DNA of 9,434 nucleotides from Candidatus Methylomirabilota bacterium. Its GTDB lineage: Bacteria > Methylomirabilota > Methylomirabilia > Methylomirabilales > Methylomirabilaceae. Shown in pieces: positions 1-5,894 of this stretch (position 1 is its first letter; each line of letters starts with the position of its first letter). The notes beneath the pieces were generated by a model. That model was not told the origin of the DNA. It searched no databases and worked only from the letters and a program-made list of their open reading frames with translations. The stretch spans positions 1 through 9,434 of the forward strand of contig JAGWRQ010000073.1 in assembly GCA_028869615.1 (NCBI GenBank), read 5' to 3'. The translations under genes and the position numbers were made by a program.

Positions 1-829
1 AGGGGTCTCCGACGACGCCCTTGGCGCGTATCTGAAGCGGATTGCTCAGGTTCCCCTCCTGAAGAAGGAGGACGAGCTTATCCTGGGTAAGGCGAGTCAA
101 CGGGGGGATGAAAAGGCCCTGCGGCAACTGGTAGAGGCCAACCTCCGTTTCGTCGTCAAGGTAGCCCTCCGCTATCGAGGGTGTGGTCTGTCGCTGCCTG
201 ACCTGATCAATGAAGGTAATATCGGCCTGCTTGAGGCCGCGCGCCGCTACCGCCCGGAGTATAATGTCAAGTTTATCACCTATGCAGTCTGGTGGATCCG
301 GCAAGCGATTATGCAGGCCTTGGCCGCGGGTGGAGGCGCGGTACGGCTTCCGCTCCGAAAGGCTCGCCTCGCATCGCGGCTTGACGATATCCGCGCCGAC
401 CTCTCCCAGCAGTTACAGGCTGCGCCCACCGATTCGGAAGTGGCGGAAGAATTAGACCTGAGCGCGAGCGACCTGGAAGGGGCGTTGCACCGAGCGGGTC
501 AGTTGGCCTTTCTCAGCGATGAAATCGGCCTTGAACAACGGATTGGGATGGAGTTATACGAATCGAAGCAGCTTCCTCCCGCCGACTATGAGCTGATCCG
601 GCGGTCGCTCCGCGAAGAAGTGGAGCGGATGCTTGGCAGTCTGACCTCCAGAGAGCGGTACATTGTGGAGTTGCGTTTCGGGTTGGGGAAGGACGAAGCG
701 ATGACCCTGAAAGAGGTCGGCAAGCGACTCAAGCTCTCGCGGGAGCGGGTCCGACAGATCGAGGAGCGCGCCAAGCAGAAATTGCATGTGTGGGCCAAAT
801 CCAGGCACCTGAAAGATTATTTGAATTAA
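1..829 (+). CDS. RNA polymerase sigma-70 family factor (RpoD/RpoS-like), 5' end missing
   Basis: Promoter-recognition subunit of RNA polymerase, cut off by the left edge; 275 residues remain, read from base 2. The visible part starts at region 1.2 (DALGAYLKRIAQVPLL, residues 5-20). Region 2 follows (about 33-107), with the core-binding stretch VEANLRFVVKVALRY and the -10 recognition helix FITYAVWWIRQAI. Region 3 is about 108-170. Region 4 (about 195-275) has the -35 reading helix-turn-helix, including SRERVRQIEERAKQKL, and the protein ends KSRHLKDYLN. The usual ADQARTIRIP segment after region 2.4 is replaced by AAGGGAVRLP, and the following LPLRKARLA lacks the His and Glu that read the extended -10 in E. 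coli RpoD. No long region 1.1 or non-conserved insert is visible, so a group 2 or 3 factor is more likely than the housekeeping one. The pcm gene next door recalls the proteobacterial surE-pcm-nlpD-rpoS cluster, but that alone does not establish RpoS orthology. Confidence in the family is high, in the subgroup low. Confidence 0.93.
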   Translation, partial: GVSDDALGAYLKRIAQVPLLKKEDELILGKASQRGDEKALRQLVEANLRFVVKVALRYRGCGLSLPDLINEGNIGLLEAARRYRPEYNVKFITYAVWWIRQAIMQALAAGGGAVRLPLRKARLASRLDDIRADLSQQLQAAPTDSEVAEELDLSASDLEGALHRAGQLAFLSDEIGLEQRIGMELYESKQLPPADYELIRRSLREEVERMLGSLTSRERYIVELRFGLGKDEAMTLKEVGKRLKLSRERVRQIEERAKQKLHVWAKSRHLKDYLN

Positions 830-908
830 CTCGCTTGATCTGCTGAGTCGTTCAGTTTTATGAGGGGGGCTGGACATCCCACTTGAAATGGATGATGGTC
901 GGATCGGT

Positions 909-947
909 AAGCCCTGATCCTTCGCGGGAGATCAGGGCTTTTGTTTT
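909..947 (+). terminator. Rho-independent terminator after the sigma factor gene
   Basis: A perfect 11-bp inverted repeat (AAGCCCTGATC at 909-919, GATCAGGGCTT at 930-940) encloses a 10-nt loop and runs straight into a T-rich tail, TTTTGTTTTT, at 939-948. It lies 80 nt after the sigma stop and only 38 nt before the pcm start, so it either separates the two genes or attenuates read-through into pcm. A shorter alternative stem, GGATC (901-905) with GATCC (916-920), would use part of the same left arm. Confidence 0.88.
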
Positions 948-975
948 TCGCGTGGCTCGATAGGCTGATCGTTTC

Positions 976-981
976 AGGAGG
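976..981 (+). promoter_or_regulatory. Ribosome binding site that fixes the pcm GTG start
   Basis: AGGAGG is a full match to the anti-Shine-Dalgarno sequence and stands 4 nt before the GTG at 986. The longer reading from TTG at 941 would start inside the T tail of the terminator, so the GTG is preferred. The same TTCAGGAGGAT context precedes the threonine synthase start. Confidence 0.75.
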
Positions 982-985
982 ATGT

Positions 986-1654
986 GTGGCCGACCAATAT
1001 GAATCTGAAAGCGCGGCGGCGGCGCGATGGCGGATGGTAGAGGAGCAGCTCAGGGCTCGGGATATCGTCGATGAGCGGGTCCTTGCAGCGATGGAGAGGG
1101 TTCCCCGCCACCTGTTCGTCGAGCCGGCCCTGAAATATTATGCCTACGAAGACCGTCCGCTTTCTATCGGGGCAGGACAGACCATTTCCCAGCCGTACAT
1201 CGTTGCGCTCATGATCCAGCTCCTCCGGGTATTGCCGTCGTATCGTATCCTGGAGGTTGGGACCGGTTCAGGTTATCAGGCCGCGATCCTGGCCGAGTTG
1301 GCTGAGGAGGTCTATACGGTCGAGATCATCCCGTCGCTTGCGGAGAGCGCCAGTGCCCGTTTAGAGGCCCTCGGATATCGGAATGTGCGCGTTCGACAGG
1401 GGGATGGCTACGAGGGATGGCCGGAGGTCGCCCCATTTGACGGGATTGTGGTCGCAGCCGGCGCTCCGGAGATTCCGCTCCCGTTGATCGAGCAGTTGCG
1501 CGAGGGAGGGCGAATAGCGATCCCGGTGGGGATTGCGAGGGGAACGCAGGATCTGATCCTCGGGGAGAAGTATGGCGGGCAATTGCGGGTCCGCGTGATT
1601 GCGCCAGTGCTTTTCGTGCCGTTGACGGGAAAGGGGGGCGCGGTCGAGCAATAG
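986..1654 (+). CDS. pcm: Protein-L-isoaspartate O-methyltransferase
   Basis: Repairs age-damaged proteins in the cytoplasm by methylating the carboxyl group of L-isoaspartyl residues with S-adenosylmethionine, starting their return to normal aspartate. The 222-aa product is close to the usual family length. A short N-terminal helix (VEEQLRARDIVDERVL, about 18-33) leads to the family signature GQTISQPYIVALM (64-76), whose Ser/Gln/Pro sit at the active site. The SAM-binding glycine loop ILEVGTGSGYQAA follows (88-100), then acidic strand 2 (YTVEI, 110-114) and motif II (FDGIVVAAGAPEIP, 151-164). GTG at 986 is chosen because a perfect AGGAGG stands just before it and the longer start lies in a terminator tail. 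The rhomboid gene begins 43 nt downstream without a terminator, so both may be cotranscribed. Pcm next to a sigma factor echoes the stationary-phase cluster of proteobacteria, though in a different order. Confidence 0.96.
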   Translation: MADQYESESAAAARWRMVEEQLRARDIVDERVLAAMERVPRHLFVEPALKYYAYEDRPLSIGAGQTISQPYIVALMIQLLRVLPSYRILEVGTGSGYQAAILAELAEEVYTVEIIPSLAESASARLEALGYRNVRVRQGDGYEGWPEVAPFDGIVVAAGAPEIPLPLIEQLREGGRIAIPVGIARGTQDLILGEKYGGQLRVRVIAPVLFVPLTGKGGAVEQ

Positions 1655-1697
1655 CTGAAAGCCGGTTGGCGAGGGCTGATCGCTTACGTGAGCATTC

Positions 1698-2396
1698 ATG
1701 ATCCCACTCAGGGATAACATCCCCTCCGATCGCACCCCTGTCGTCACGGTTGGGCTCATCGGCGTCAATGTCCTTGTGTATTTGAACCAGTTGATGCTGA
1801 CACCACGAGCGGGGGTACGGTTCATCTACCTGTATGGTCTCATCCCATTGGAGATCAGCAGCGGTAATCTGTTGATGCCGCATCCGGTCCCCCTCTATGC
1901 CACCCTCTTGACCTCGATGTTTGTGCATGGCGGCCTGTTCCATCTTGGCGGCAATATGCTCTATCTCTGGATCTTCGGCGATAATGTGGAGGACAGGATG
2001 GGACGGCTCAAATTTCTGGCCTTTTATCTGCTCTCCGGGCTGGCGGCTGCCGCTGCCCAGATCTGGGCTGATCCCGCGTCAAAGATCCCGATGATCGGCG
2101 CCAGTGGGGCGATCTCAGGCGTACTGGGCGCTTATCTCTTCCTCTTTCCCTATGCCCGTGTCCTGACTCTTATTCCGCTCGGCTTTTTCTATCGGATTAT
2201 GGAGATCCCGGCATTGGTCGTCCTGGGGTTCTGGATCGTTGTCCAGGTTCTGAACGGTGTCATGACGCTGGGCGTGCAGGTAGGGGGCGTCGCCTGGCTC
2301 GCCCATGTCGGGGGATTCGTGGCAGGCATCGTGATGGTAATACCGTTCACCGGCTGGCGCATGCGGCTCCCCTGGAGGGGGGATCAGCTCCTGTGA
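1698..2396 (+). CDS. Rhomboid family intramembrane serine protease
   Basis: Integral membrane protease that cuts transmembrane substrates inside the bilayer using a Ser-His dyad. The 232-aa protein has about six hydrophobic segments (roughly 15-33, 67-92, 104-123, 134-155, 170-192, 197-217). All catalytic landmarks are present: the HxxxN-type motif HLGGNMLYLW (His82, Asn86) on TM2, the nucleophile motif GASGAISG (Ser136) on TM4 and the general base in LAHVGGFVAG (His203) on the last TM. The loop rich in Tyr/Pro before TM2 (about 40-66) is typical of bacterial rhomboids of this size. No cytoplasmic N-terminal domain, zinc finger or TPR tail is fused. The ATG at 1698 is the first good start; its ribosome site is weak. 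The TGA stop overlaps the GTG of the metallopeptidase gene, which implies translational coupling. The substrate cannot be told from sequence. Confidence 0.95.
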   Translation: MIPLRDNIPSDRTPVVTVGLIGVNVLVYLNQLMLTPRAGVRFIYLYGLIPLEISSGNLLMPHPVPLYATLLTSMFVHGGLFHLGGNMLYLWIFGDNVEDRMGRLKFLAFYLLSGLAAAAAQIWADPASKIPMIGASGAISGVLGAYLFLFPYARVLTLIPLGFFYRIMEIPALVVLGFWIVVQVLNGVMTLGVQVGGVAWLAHVGGFVAGIVMVIPFTGWRMRLPWRGDQLL

Positions 2397-2788
2397 GTGC
2401 AGCGAAGCGGACAGTGGCCCTGAGCCGCGAAGAATTCCGTCGATTGATCTCCGAGGCAATCGTCTCTCTTCCGCCAAGCGTAGTAGAACGGCTCAACAAT
2501 GTCGAAATCGTGGTCAAGGCTCGTCCCACGTCTGAGGAGTTGGCCATGGCCGGGACCGATTCGGGAGACACTCTCTTTGGCCTGTACACCGGCATCCCGC
2601 TTACAGCGCGGAGCAGTTCGTACGGGATGGTCCTCCCGGACAAGATCACCCTGTACCAGCGATCGATTGAGGAGGGTTGCCGGACCAAGCGGGAGGTCCA
2701 GGCGCAGATTCGCACGACCCTGCTGCACGAGATCGGTCATCATGTTGGTCTCTCTGAAGACGATCTGGACCAGGCCGGGTACGCGTAA
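2393..2788 (+). CDS. Small zincin-like metallopeptidase family protein (HEIGH)
   Basis: Predicted small soluble zinc metallopeptidase of the zincin-like family often annotated as metallopeptidase family protein (Pfam Zincin_1, PF06262). The 131-aa product has the HExxH motif HEIGHHVGLSEDDL near the C terminus: His112 and His116 as zinc ligands, Glu113 as general base, and an acidic cluster Glu122-Asp124 that could supply the third ligand. Family features before it include the stretch around LFGLYTGIPL (61-70) and LPDKITLYQRSIEE (81-94). There is no signal peptide or membrane segment, so it should be cytoplasmic. GTG at 2393 is chosen because it overlaps the rhomboid stop (GTGA) and has a purine-rich GGAGGGG site (2374-2380) upstream. 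Substrates of this family are largely unknown. The gene closes the pcm-rhomboid group; a hairpin and the threonine synthase promoter follow it. Confidence 0.88.
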   Translation: MSAAKRTVALSREEFRRLISEAIVSLPPSVVERLNNVEIVVKARPTSEELAMAGTDSGDTLFGLYTGIPLTARSSSYGMVLPDKITLYQRSIEEGCRTKREVQAQIRTTLLHEIGHHVGLSEDDLDQAGYA

Positions 2789-2793
2789 TGCCG

Positions 2794-2816
2794 GCGTTTT
2801 CGTTCCTTGAAAACGC
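2794..2816. repeat. Perfect inverted repeat abutting the threonine synthase promoter
   Basis: GCGTTTTC (2794-2801) and GAAAACGC (2809-2816) form a perfect 8-bp stem with a 7-nt loop. It begins 5 nt after the metallopeptidase stop and ends at the base just before the -35 box at 2817. There is no T tract after it, so it is a poor intrinsic terminator. A transcription-factor operator or a weak terminator are both possible; the sequence does not decide. Confidence 0.6.
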
Positions 2817-2846
2817 TTGACACCTCAGGGTGAACCCCGCTAGATT
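2817..2846 (+). promoter_or_regulatory. Sigma-70 type promoter of the threonine synthase gene
   Basis: A consensus -35 box TTGACA (2817-2822) is followed after 18 bp by TAGATT (2841-2846), a 4/6 match to TATAAT keeping the key first T, second A and last T. Initiation would fall near 2853, giving a leader of about 34 nt before the ATG at 2887. The GTG at 2830, a longer possible start, lies inside the spacer of this promoter and would not be transcribed from it. Confidence 0.65.
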
Positions 2847-2876
2847 GAACGGGTTTCCCGTCGAGCTAAAACGTTC

Positions 2877-2882
2877 AGGAGG
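2877..2882 (+). promoter_or_regulatory. Ribosome binding site that fixes the threonine synthase ATG
   Basis: AGGAGG stands 4 nt before the ATG at 2887, in the same TTCAGGAGGAT setting as the pcm ribosome site. It supports ATG 2887 over the in-frame GTG at 2830. Confidence 0.78.
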
Positions 2883-2886
2883 ATCA

Positions 2887-4746
2887 ATGGCCCCGAGGGG
2901 ACGACGGCGTGGGGAGGCTAAGTTTTACGAGCTCTATTGCATCGTGTGCGGCACGACCTGCACCGAGCAGGAGAGCAGCGCGCGTTGCGTCAGTTGCGGC
3001 AAGCCGCTGGGCGTGCGCTATGACTATGCCTACATCAGGGCTCGCCTGAATCGATACTCGCTCAAGACCTCTCCCATCAAGGCGCTCAAATATCTCGATT
3101 TTTACCCCATCCTCAACCTCGATCTGGTGGTCTCGCTTGATGAGGGTGGAACGCCGCTGTACCGATGCCATCGGTTGGCGAAGGAGTTAGGGATCAAACA
3201 GCTCTACATCAAGAACGAAGGGATGAATCCGACCGGCGTGTTCAAGGATCGAGGGACGCTGGTGGAGATCACCAAGGCCAAAGAGCAGGGCGCCAAGGCG
3301 ATCTGCGTGGCCTCCACCGGCAATATGGCCGGCTCCGTCGCCGCCTATGCCTCGATCGCAAATCTGCCCTGCTATGTGGCGGTGCCGGAGGGGACTCCGA
3401 TCGGCAAGATGTCCCAGGCCCTTTCCTATGGAGCCCGGGTCCTGCAGATTCGAGGGACGTATAACGATGCAGCCTCTATCGCCGAGCAGATGAGCCAGCG
3501 GTACGGGTATTATCTGGCCGGCGATTACGCCTTTCGCGTCGAAGGTCAAAAGTCACAGGCGTTCGAAATCGTAGAGCAGTTGGACTGGCAGGCCCCGGCC
3601 GTGGTCATTGTCCCGATGGGTTGCGGGACCAATATCGCCGCCCTGTGGAAGGGGTTTAAAGAGTTTCATGAGCTGGGGTTGATCTCGTCTCTGCCGCGCA
3701 TGATCGGTGTCCAGCCGGTCGGCTGCTCGCCGATCGTGACCGCGTTCAATCAGGGAAGCGATGACATCGTCCCTGTGAAGAAACCGGAATCGGTTGCCTC
3801 GGCATTGATGGCAGGCGATCCGCTGGACGGGCTGAAGGCGCTGGCCGCGCTGCGAGAATCAGGCGGATGCGCCCTGTCGCTCAGCGATACCGAGATCTTG
3901 CAGGCCCAGCAGCAACTCGCGCGCCAGGAGTCGATCTTCGTGGAGCCGTCCGGGGCGCTCCCCGTCGGGGCGCTCGCGTTACTGCTGACCAGCGCGCGTG
4001 TGAGGGCGGATGAGACGGTGGTCTGCCTCGCCACAGGGAACGGGCTCAAGGATCCCAAGGCGGCGCTGCGAGTCCTCCCGTCGCCGGCCACGATCGATCC
4101 CTCATTGCAGGAGGTCGAAAAGTTTCTGAAGCTGCGCCTGTACGAGATCCGGGCCGCCGGGGCCAAGAATGGCGACAAGAACCTGTTTGAGCAAGTCCCG
4201 TCGGTGACCGACATCACCGCGCGGGTACGACAGGAGTTCGGGGTCAAGCTGACCGCGGAATACGCCGGTAAGGTGCGGTCGTTGATCGAGGAGTTTGTAA
4301 AAAAGGGGAAGCCGATCATGAAGGCGGACCTTCAGTATATTGTTGAGAATGTCCTCAAGGGCCTTTCAGTTCACAAGCCCATCCTCACGGTAGAGGACTT
4401 CAGGGTCTCGACGTCGCTCCATGGCCAGGCAGAGGCGGCCGTCTGGGTGCTGTTCGACGGGGCGAAGGTGGAGGCGACCGCTGCAGGTGTCGGGCCGGTG
4501 GATGCGGTCATCAACGCCTTGAAACAAGCCGCCTTGACCCGCGGTAAGCTCTTCTTTGAGTTGATCGACTACAATGTAGAGATCAGCTCGCCTGGGACCG
4601 ATGCCTCGGTCGAGACCACCATTGTCATGAAGGACGCCGAAGGGAGTCGGATCGTTGCCATCGGGACCTCCCCGGACATTATCGTTGCCTCGGTGAACGC
4701 CTTCGTGGAGGGGTATAACTTGCTTTGGCTACGGCAGAAGCGGTGA
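2887..4746 (+). CDS. thrC: Threonine synthase with C-terminal LeuA-type regulatory module
   Basis: PLP enzyme converting O-phosphohomoserine to threonine, the step leading to threonine and onward to isoleucine. The 619-aa protein opens with a zinc ribbon (Cys18, Cys21, Cys34, Cys37), as in one class of threonine synthases. The PLP fold (about 80-398) has the lysine motif NPTGVFKDRG (Lys120), the substrate loop STGNMAGS (143-150), the glycine motif MGCGTNI (244-250) and ATGNGLKDP near its end. Most family members stop about here. The last 180 residues differ: a helical part (about 436-490, with KGKPIMKADLQYIVE) resembles the subdomain before the regulatory domain of 2-isopropylmalate synthase. 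It is followed by a LeuA_dimer-like domain (about 500-613, PF08502-type) with GVGPVDAVINAL, PGTDASVETTIVM and SPDIIVASVNAFVEGYN. Inferred role: allosteric feedback by a branched-chain or related amino acid. ATG 2887 is supported by AGGAGG and the promoter. The end overlaps the convergent glycosylase gene by 18 bp. Confidence 0.93.
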   Translation: MAPRGRRRGEAKFYELYCIVCGTTCTEQESSARCVSCGKPLGVRYDYAYIRARLNRYSLKTSPIKALKYLDFYPILNLDLVVSLDEGGTPLYRCHRLAKELGIKQLYIKNEGMNPTGVFKDRGTLVEITKAKEQGAKAICVASTGNMAGSVAAYASIANLPCYVAVPEGTPIGKMSQALSYGARVLQIRGTYNDAASIAEQMSQRYGYYLAGDYAFRVEGQKSQAFEIVEQLDWQAPAVVIVPMGCGTNIAALWKGFKEFHELGLISSLPRMIGVQPVGCSPIVTAFNQGSDDIVPVKKPESVASALMAGDPLDGLKALAALRESGGCALSLSDTEILQAQQQLARQESIFVEPSGALPVGALALLLTSARVRADETVVCLATGNGLKDPKAALRVLPSPATIDPSLQEVEKFLKLRLYEIRAAGAKNGDKNLFEQVPSVTDITARVRQEFGVKLTAEYAGKVRSLIEEFVKKGKPIMKADLQYIVENVLKGLSVHKPILTVEDFRVSTSLHGQAEAAVWVLFDGAKVEATAAGVGPVDAVINALKQAALTRGKLFFELIDYNVEISSPGTDASVETTIVMKDAEGSRIVAIGTSPDIIVASVNAFVEGYNLLWLRQKR

Positions 4747-5412
4747 TCCCCTCGGCAGGTCGTAGAGGAGGGGGCAATCGTCGCAGCGCGGCGTTCTCCG
4801 GCAGTAGGTCTTGCCGACAGCCACCAGCAGGGCGTGATACTCATTGAAGAGCGCCGGGTCAGTCGGCAGGTGTGTCATGAAGAGGCGCTGGATCTCGCCA
4901 TAGGGAATGTTCGTCGCAATCAGCCCGTGCCGTTCCAGCACCCGACGGGTGTAGGCGTCCACAATAAAGATCGGTCGGCCGCCCGCGTACAGCAGGATCG
5001 AGTCGGCCGTCTCCTCGCCAATCCCTGAAATTTCCAGCAACTCTTCCCGCAATCCGGGTCTCTTCCCTCGAAACATCCGCTGTACGCTTCCGCCGTAACG
5101 TGTCAGTAAGAAACGCGTAAAATGCTTCAGGCGTTCGGCCTTCATGTTATAATAACCTGCCGGTCGGATAAGCCGGGCGAGTTGCTCCTGCGGTACGGCA
5201 TCGATCTTACGGGGGTTGAGTAGTTGTGCGCCCCGCATCGCCGCGATCGCTCTCTCGACATTGGTCCAGGCGGTATTCTGGGTCAGGATGGCCCCGATAA
5301 TGACCTCGAACCGGGAGCGGGCCGGCCACCAGCGCTGTGGTCCGAAATGTCGGAAGAGATGTCGGTAGAGAGAGAGGAGACGATGTCCGGTTGCTGTCTG
5401 TGGCATGCCCAT
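4729..5412 (-). CDS. Endonuclease III-related DNA glycosylase (MagIII/COG2231 type)
   Basis: Helix-hairpin-helix base-excision DNA glycosylase, 227 aa from the ATG at 5412. Visible features: the family signature IIGAILTQNTAWTNVERAI (38-56), the hairpin motif LEISGIGEETADSIL (126-140), and the catalytic Asp152 in FIVDAYTRRVLERHG. The position of the endonuclease III lyase lysine (normally GxGxKTA) is Glu here, so a monofunctional glycosylase such as the 3-methyladenine enzyme MagIII is more likely than a true Nth with lyase activity. The C terminus keeps three cysteines (Cys204, Cys210, Cys213) of the iron-sulfur loop, with a spacing one residue shorter at the first gap, but the fourth is absent. 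A longer reading from 5493 would run into the divergent yqgF gene, so ATG 5412 is preferred (ATG 5406 also possible); no clear ribosome site supports either. The actual substrate is unknown. Confidence 0.88.
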   Translation of the reverse strand: MGMPQTATGHRLLSLYRHLFRHFGPQRWWPARSRFEVIIGAILTQNTAWTNVERAIAAMRGAQLLNPRKIDAVPQEQLARLIRPAGYYNMKAERLKHFTRFLLTRYGGSVQRMFRGKRPGLREELLEISGIGEETADSILLYAGGRPIFIVDAYTRRVLERHGLIATNIPYGEIQRLFMTHLPTDPALFNEYHALLVAVGKTYCRRTPRCDDCPLLYDLPRGSPLLP

Positions 5413-5459
5413 TATTGTGATCGGTTTTTCTGAGAGGTCAAGGGGAGAGTCAGCGAGCA

Positions 5460-5894
5460 GTGACGCGATACCTGGGGATCGATTGTGGGACAAAGCGGAT
5501 CGGGGTGGCCGTGAGCGACGAACTGGCGCTCACAGCCCAACCCCTTCCCACGCTCGAGCCGTCTACAGACGAGGCAGCCGTTCGTGCCATTCAAGGGCTC
5601 ATGGACCAGTATGGTGTGATCGAGGTAGTCGTGGGCCTGCCGAAGAACATGAACGGGACGCTCGGTCCCTCGGCGGAGCGGGCTATGGTGTTTGCCAAGC
5701 GGCTGGAGGAGGGTGGGGCCGCAAAGGTCACGATGTGGGACGAGCGGCTGACCAGCAGAGCGGCTGAACGCTTATTGATTGAGGCCGATCTGTCGCGGGC
5801 CAAGCGGAAGCAGCGCGTCGATCAGATGGCCGCCGTCCTTATCCTGCAGGGCTTCCTCGATCGTCGCCATCGTCAGCAGGAGCACTCCCCGTGA
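5460..5894 (+). CDS. ruvX: YqgF/RuvX family nuclease (putative pre-16S rRNA nuclease)
   Basis: Small cytoplasmic RNase H-fold nuclease, linked in E. coli to maturation of the 5' end of 16S rRNA and once proposed as an alternative Holliday junction resolvase. The 144-aa protein shows the whole family pattern: YLGIDCGTKRIGVAVSD (4-20) with Asp8, VVVGLPKNMNGTLG (56-69), TMWDERLTSRAAERLL (91-106) with Glu95, and RVDQMAAVLILQGFLD (119-134) with Asp121. These three acidic residues are the expected metal-binding triad. GTG at 5460 is preceded by a GGGGAGAG stretch (5442-5449) about 10 nt upstream, and no earlier in-frame start aligns with the family. Its TGA overlaps the GTG of mltG, so the two are likely translated together. 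It is divergent from the glycosylase gene with 47 nt between starts. Confidence 0.95.
   Translation: MTRYLGIDCGTKRIGVAVSDELALTAQPLPTLEPSTDEAAVRAIQGLMDQYGVIEVVVGLPKNMNGTLGPSAERAMVFAKRLEEGGAAKVTMWDERLTSRAAERLLIEADLSRAKRKQRVDQMAAVLILQGFLDRRHRQQEHSP

Noticed and set aside
941..985. Longer pcm reading from TTG at 941
   Set aside because: It begins in the T tail of a strong terminator and adds residues not seen in the family; AGGAGG points to GTG 986.
1326..1943. Minus-strand open frame of 205 codons across pcm and the rhomboid gene
   Set aside because: Low-complexity Arg/Pro-rich product opposite two well-conserved genes; a shadow of their codon use.
2830..2886. Longer threonine synthase reading from GTG at 2830
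   Set aside because: It lies in the spacer of a good promoter, and ATG 2887 has a perfect ribosome site.
3750..4319. Minus-strand open frame of 189 codons inside thrC
   Set aside because: Ser-rich antisense reading of a conserved PLP enzyme, with no start signal or family motif.
5413..5493. N-terminal extension of the glycosylase to 5493
   Set aside because: It would overlap the start of yqgF on the other strand and has no family similarity.
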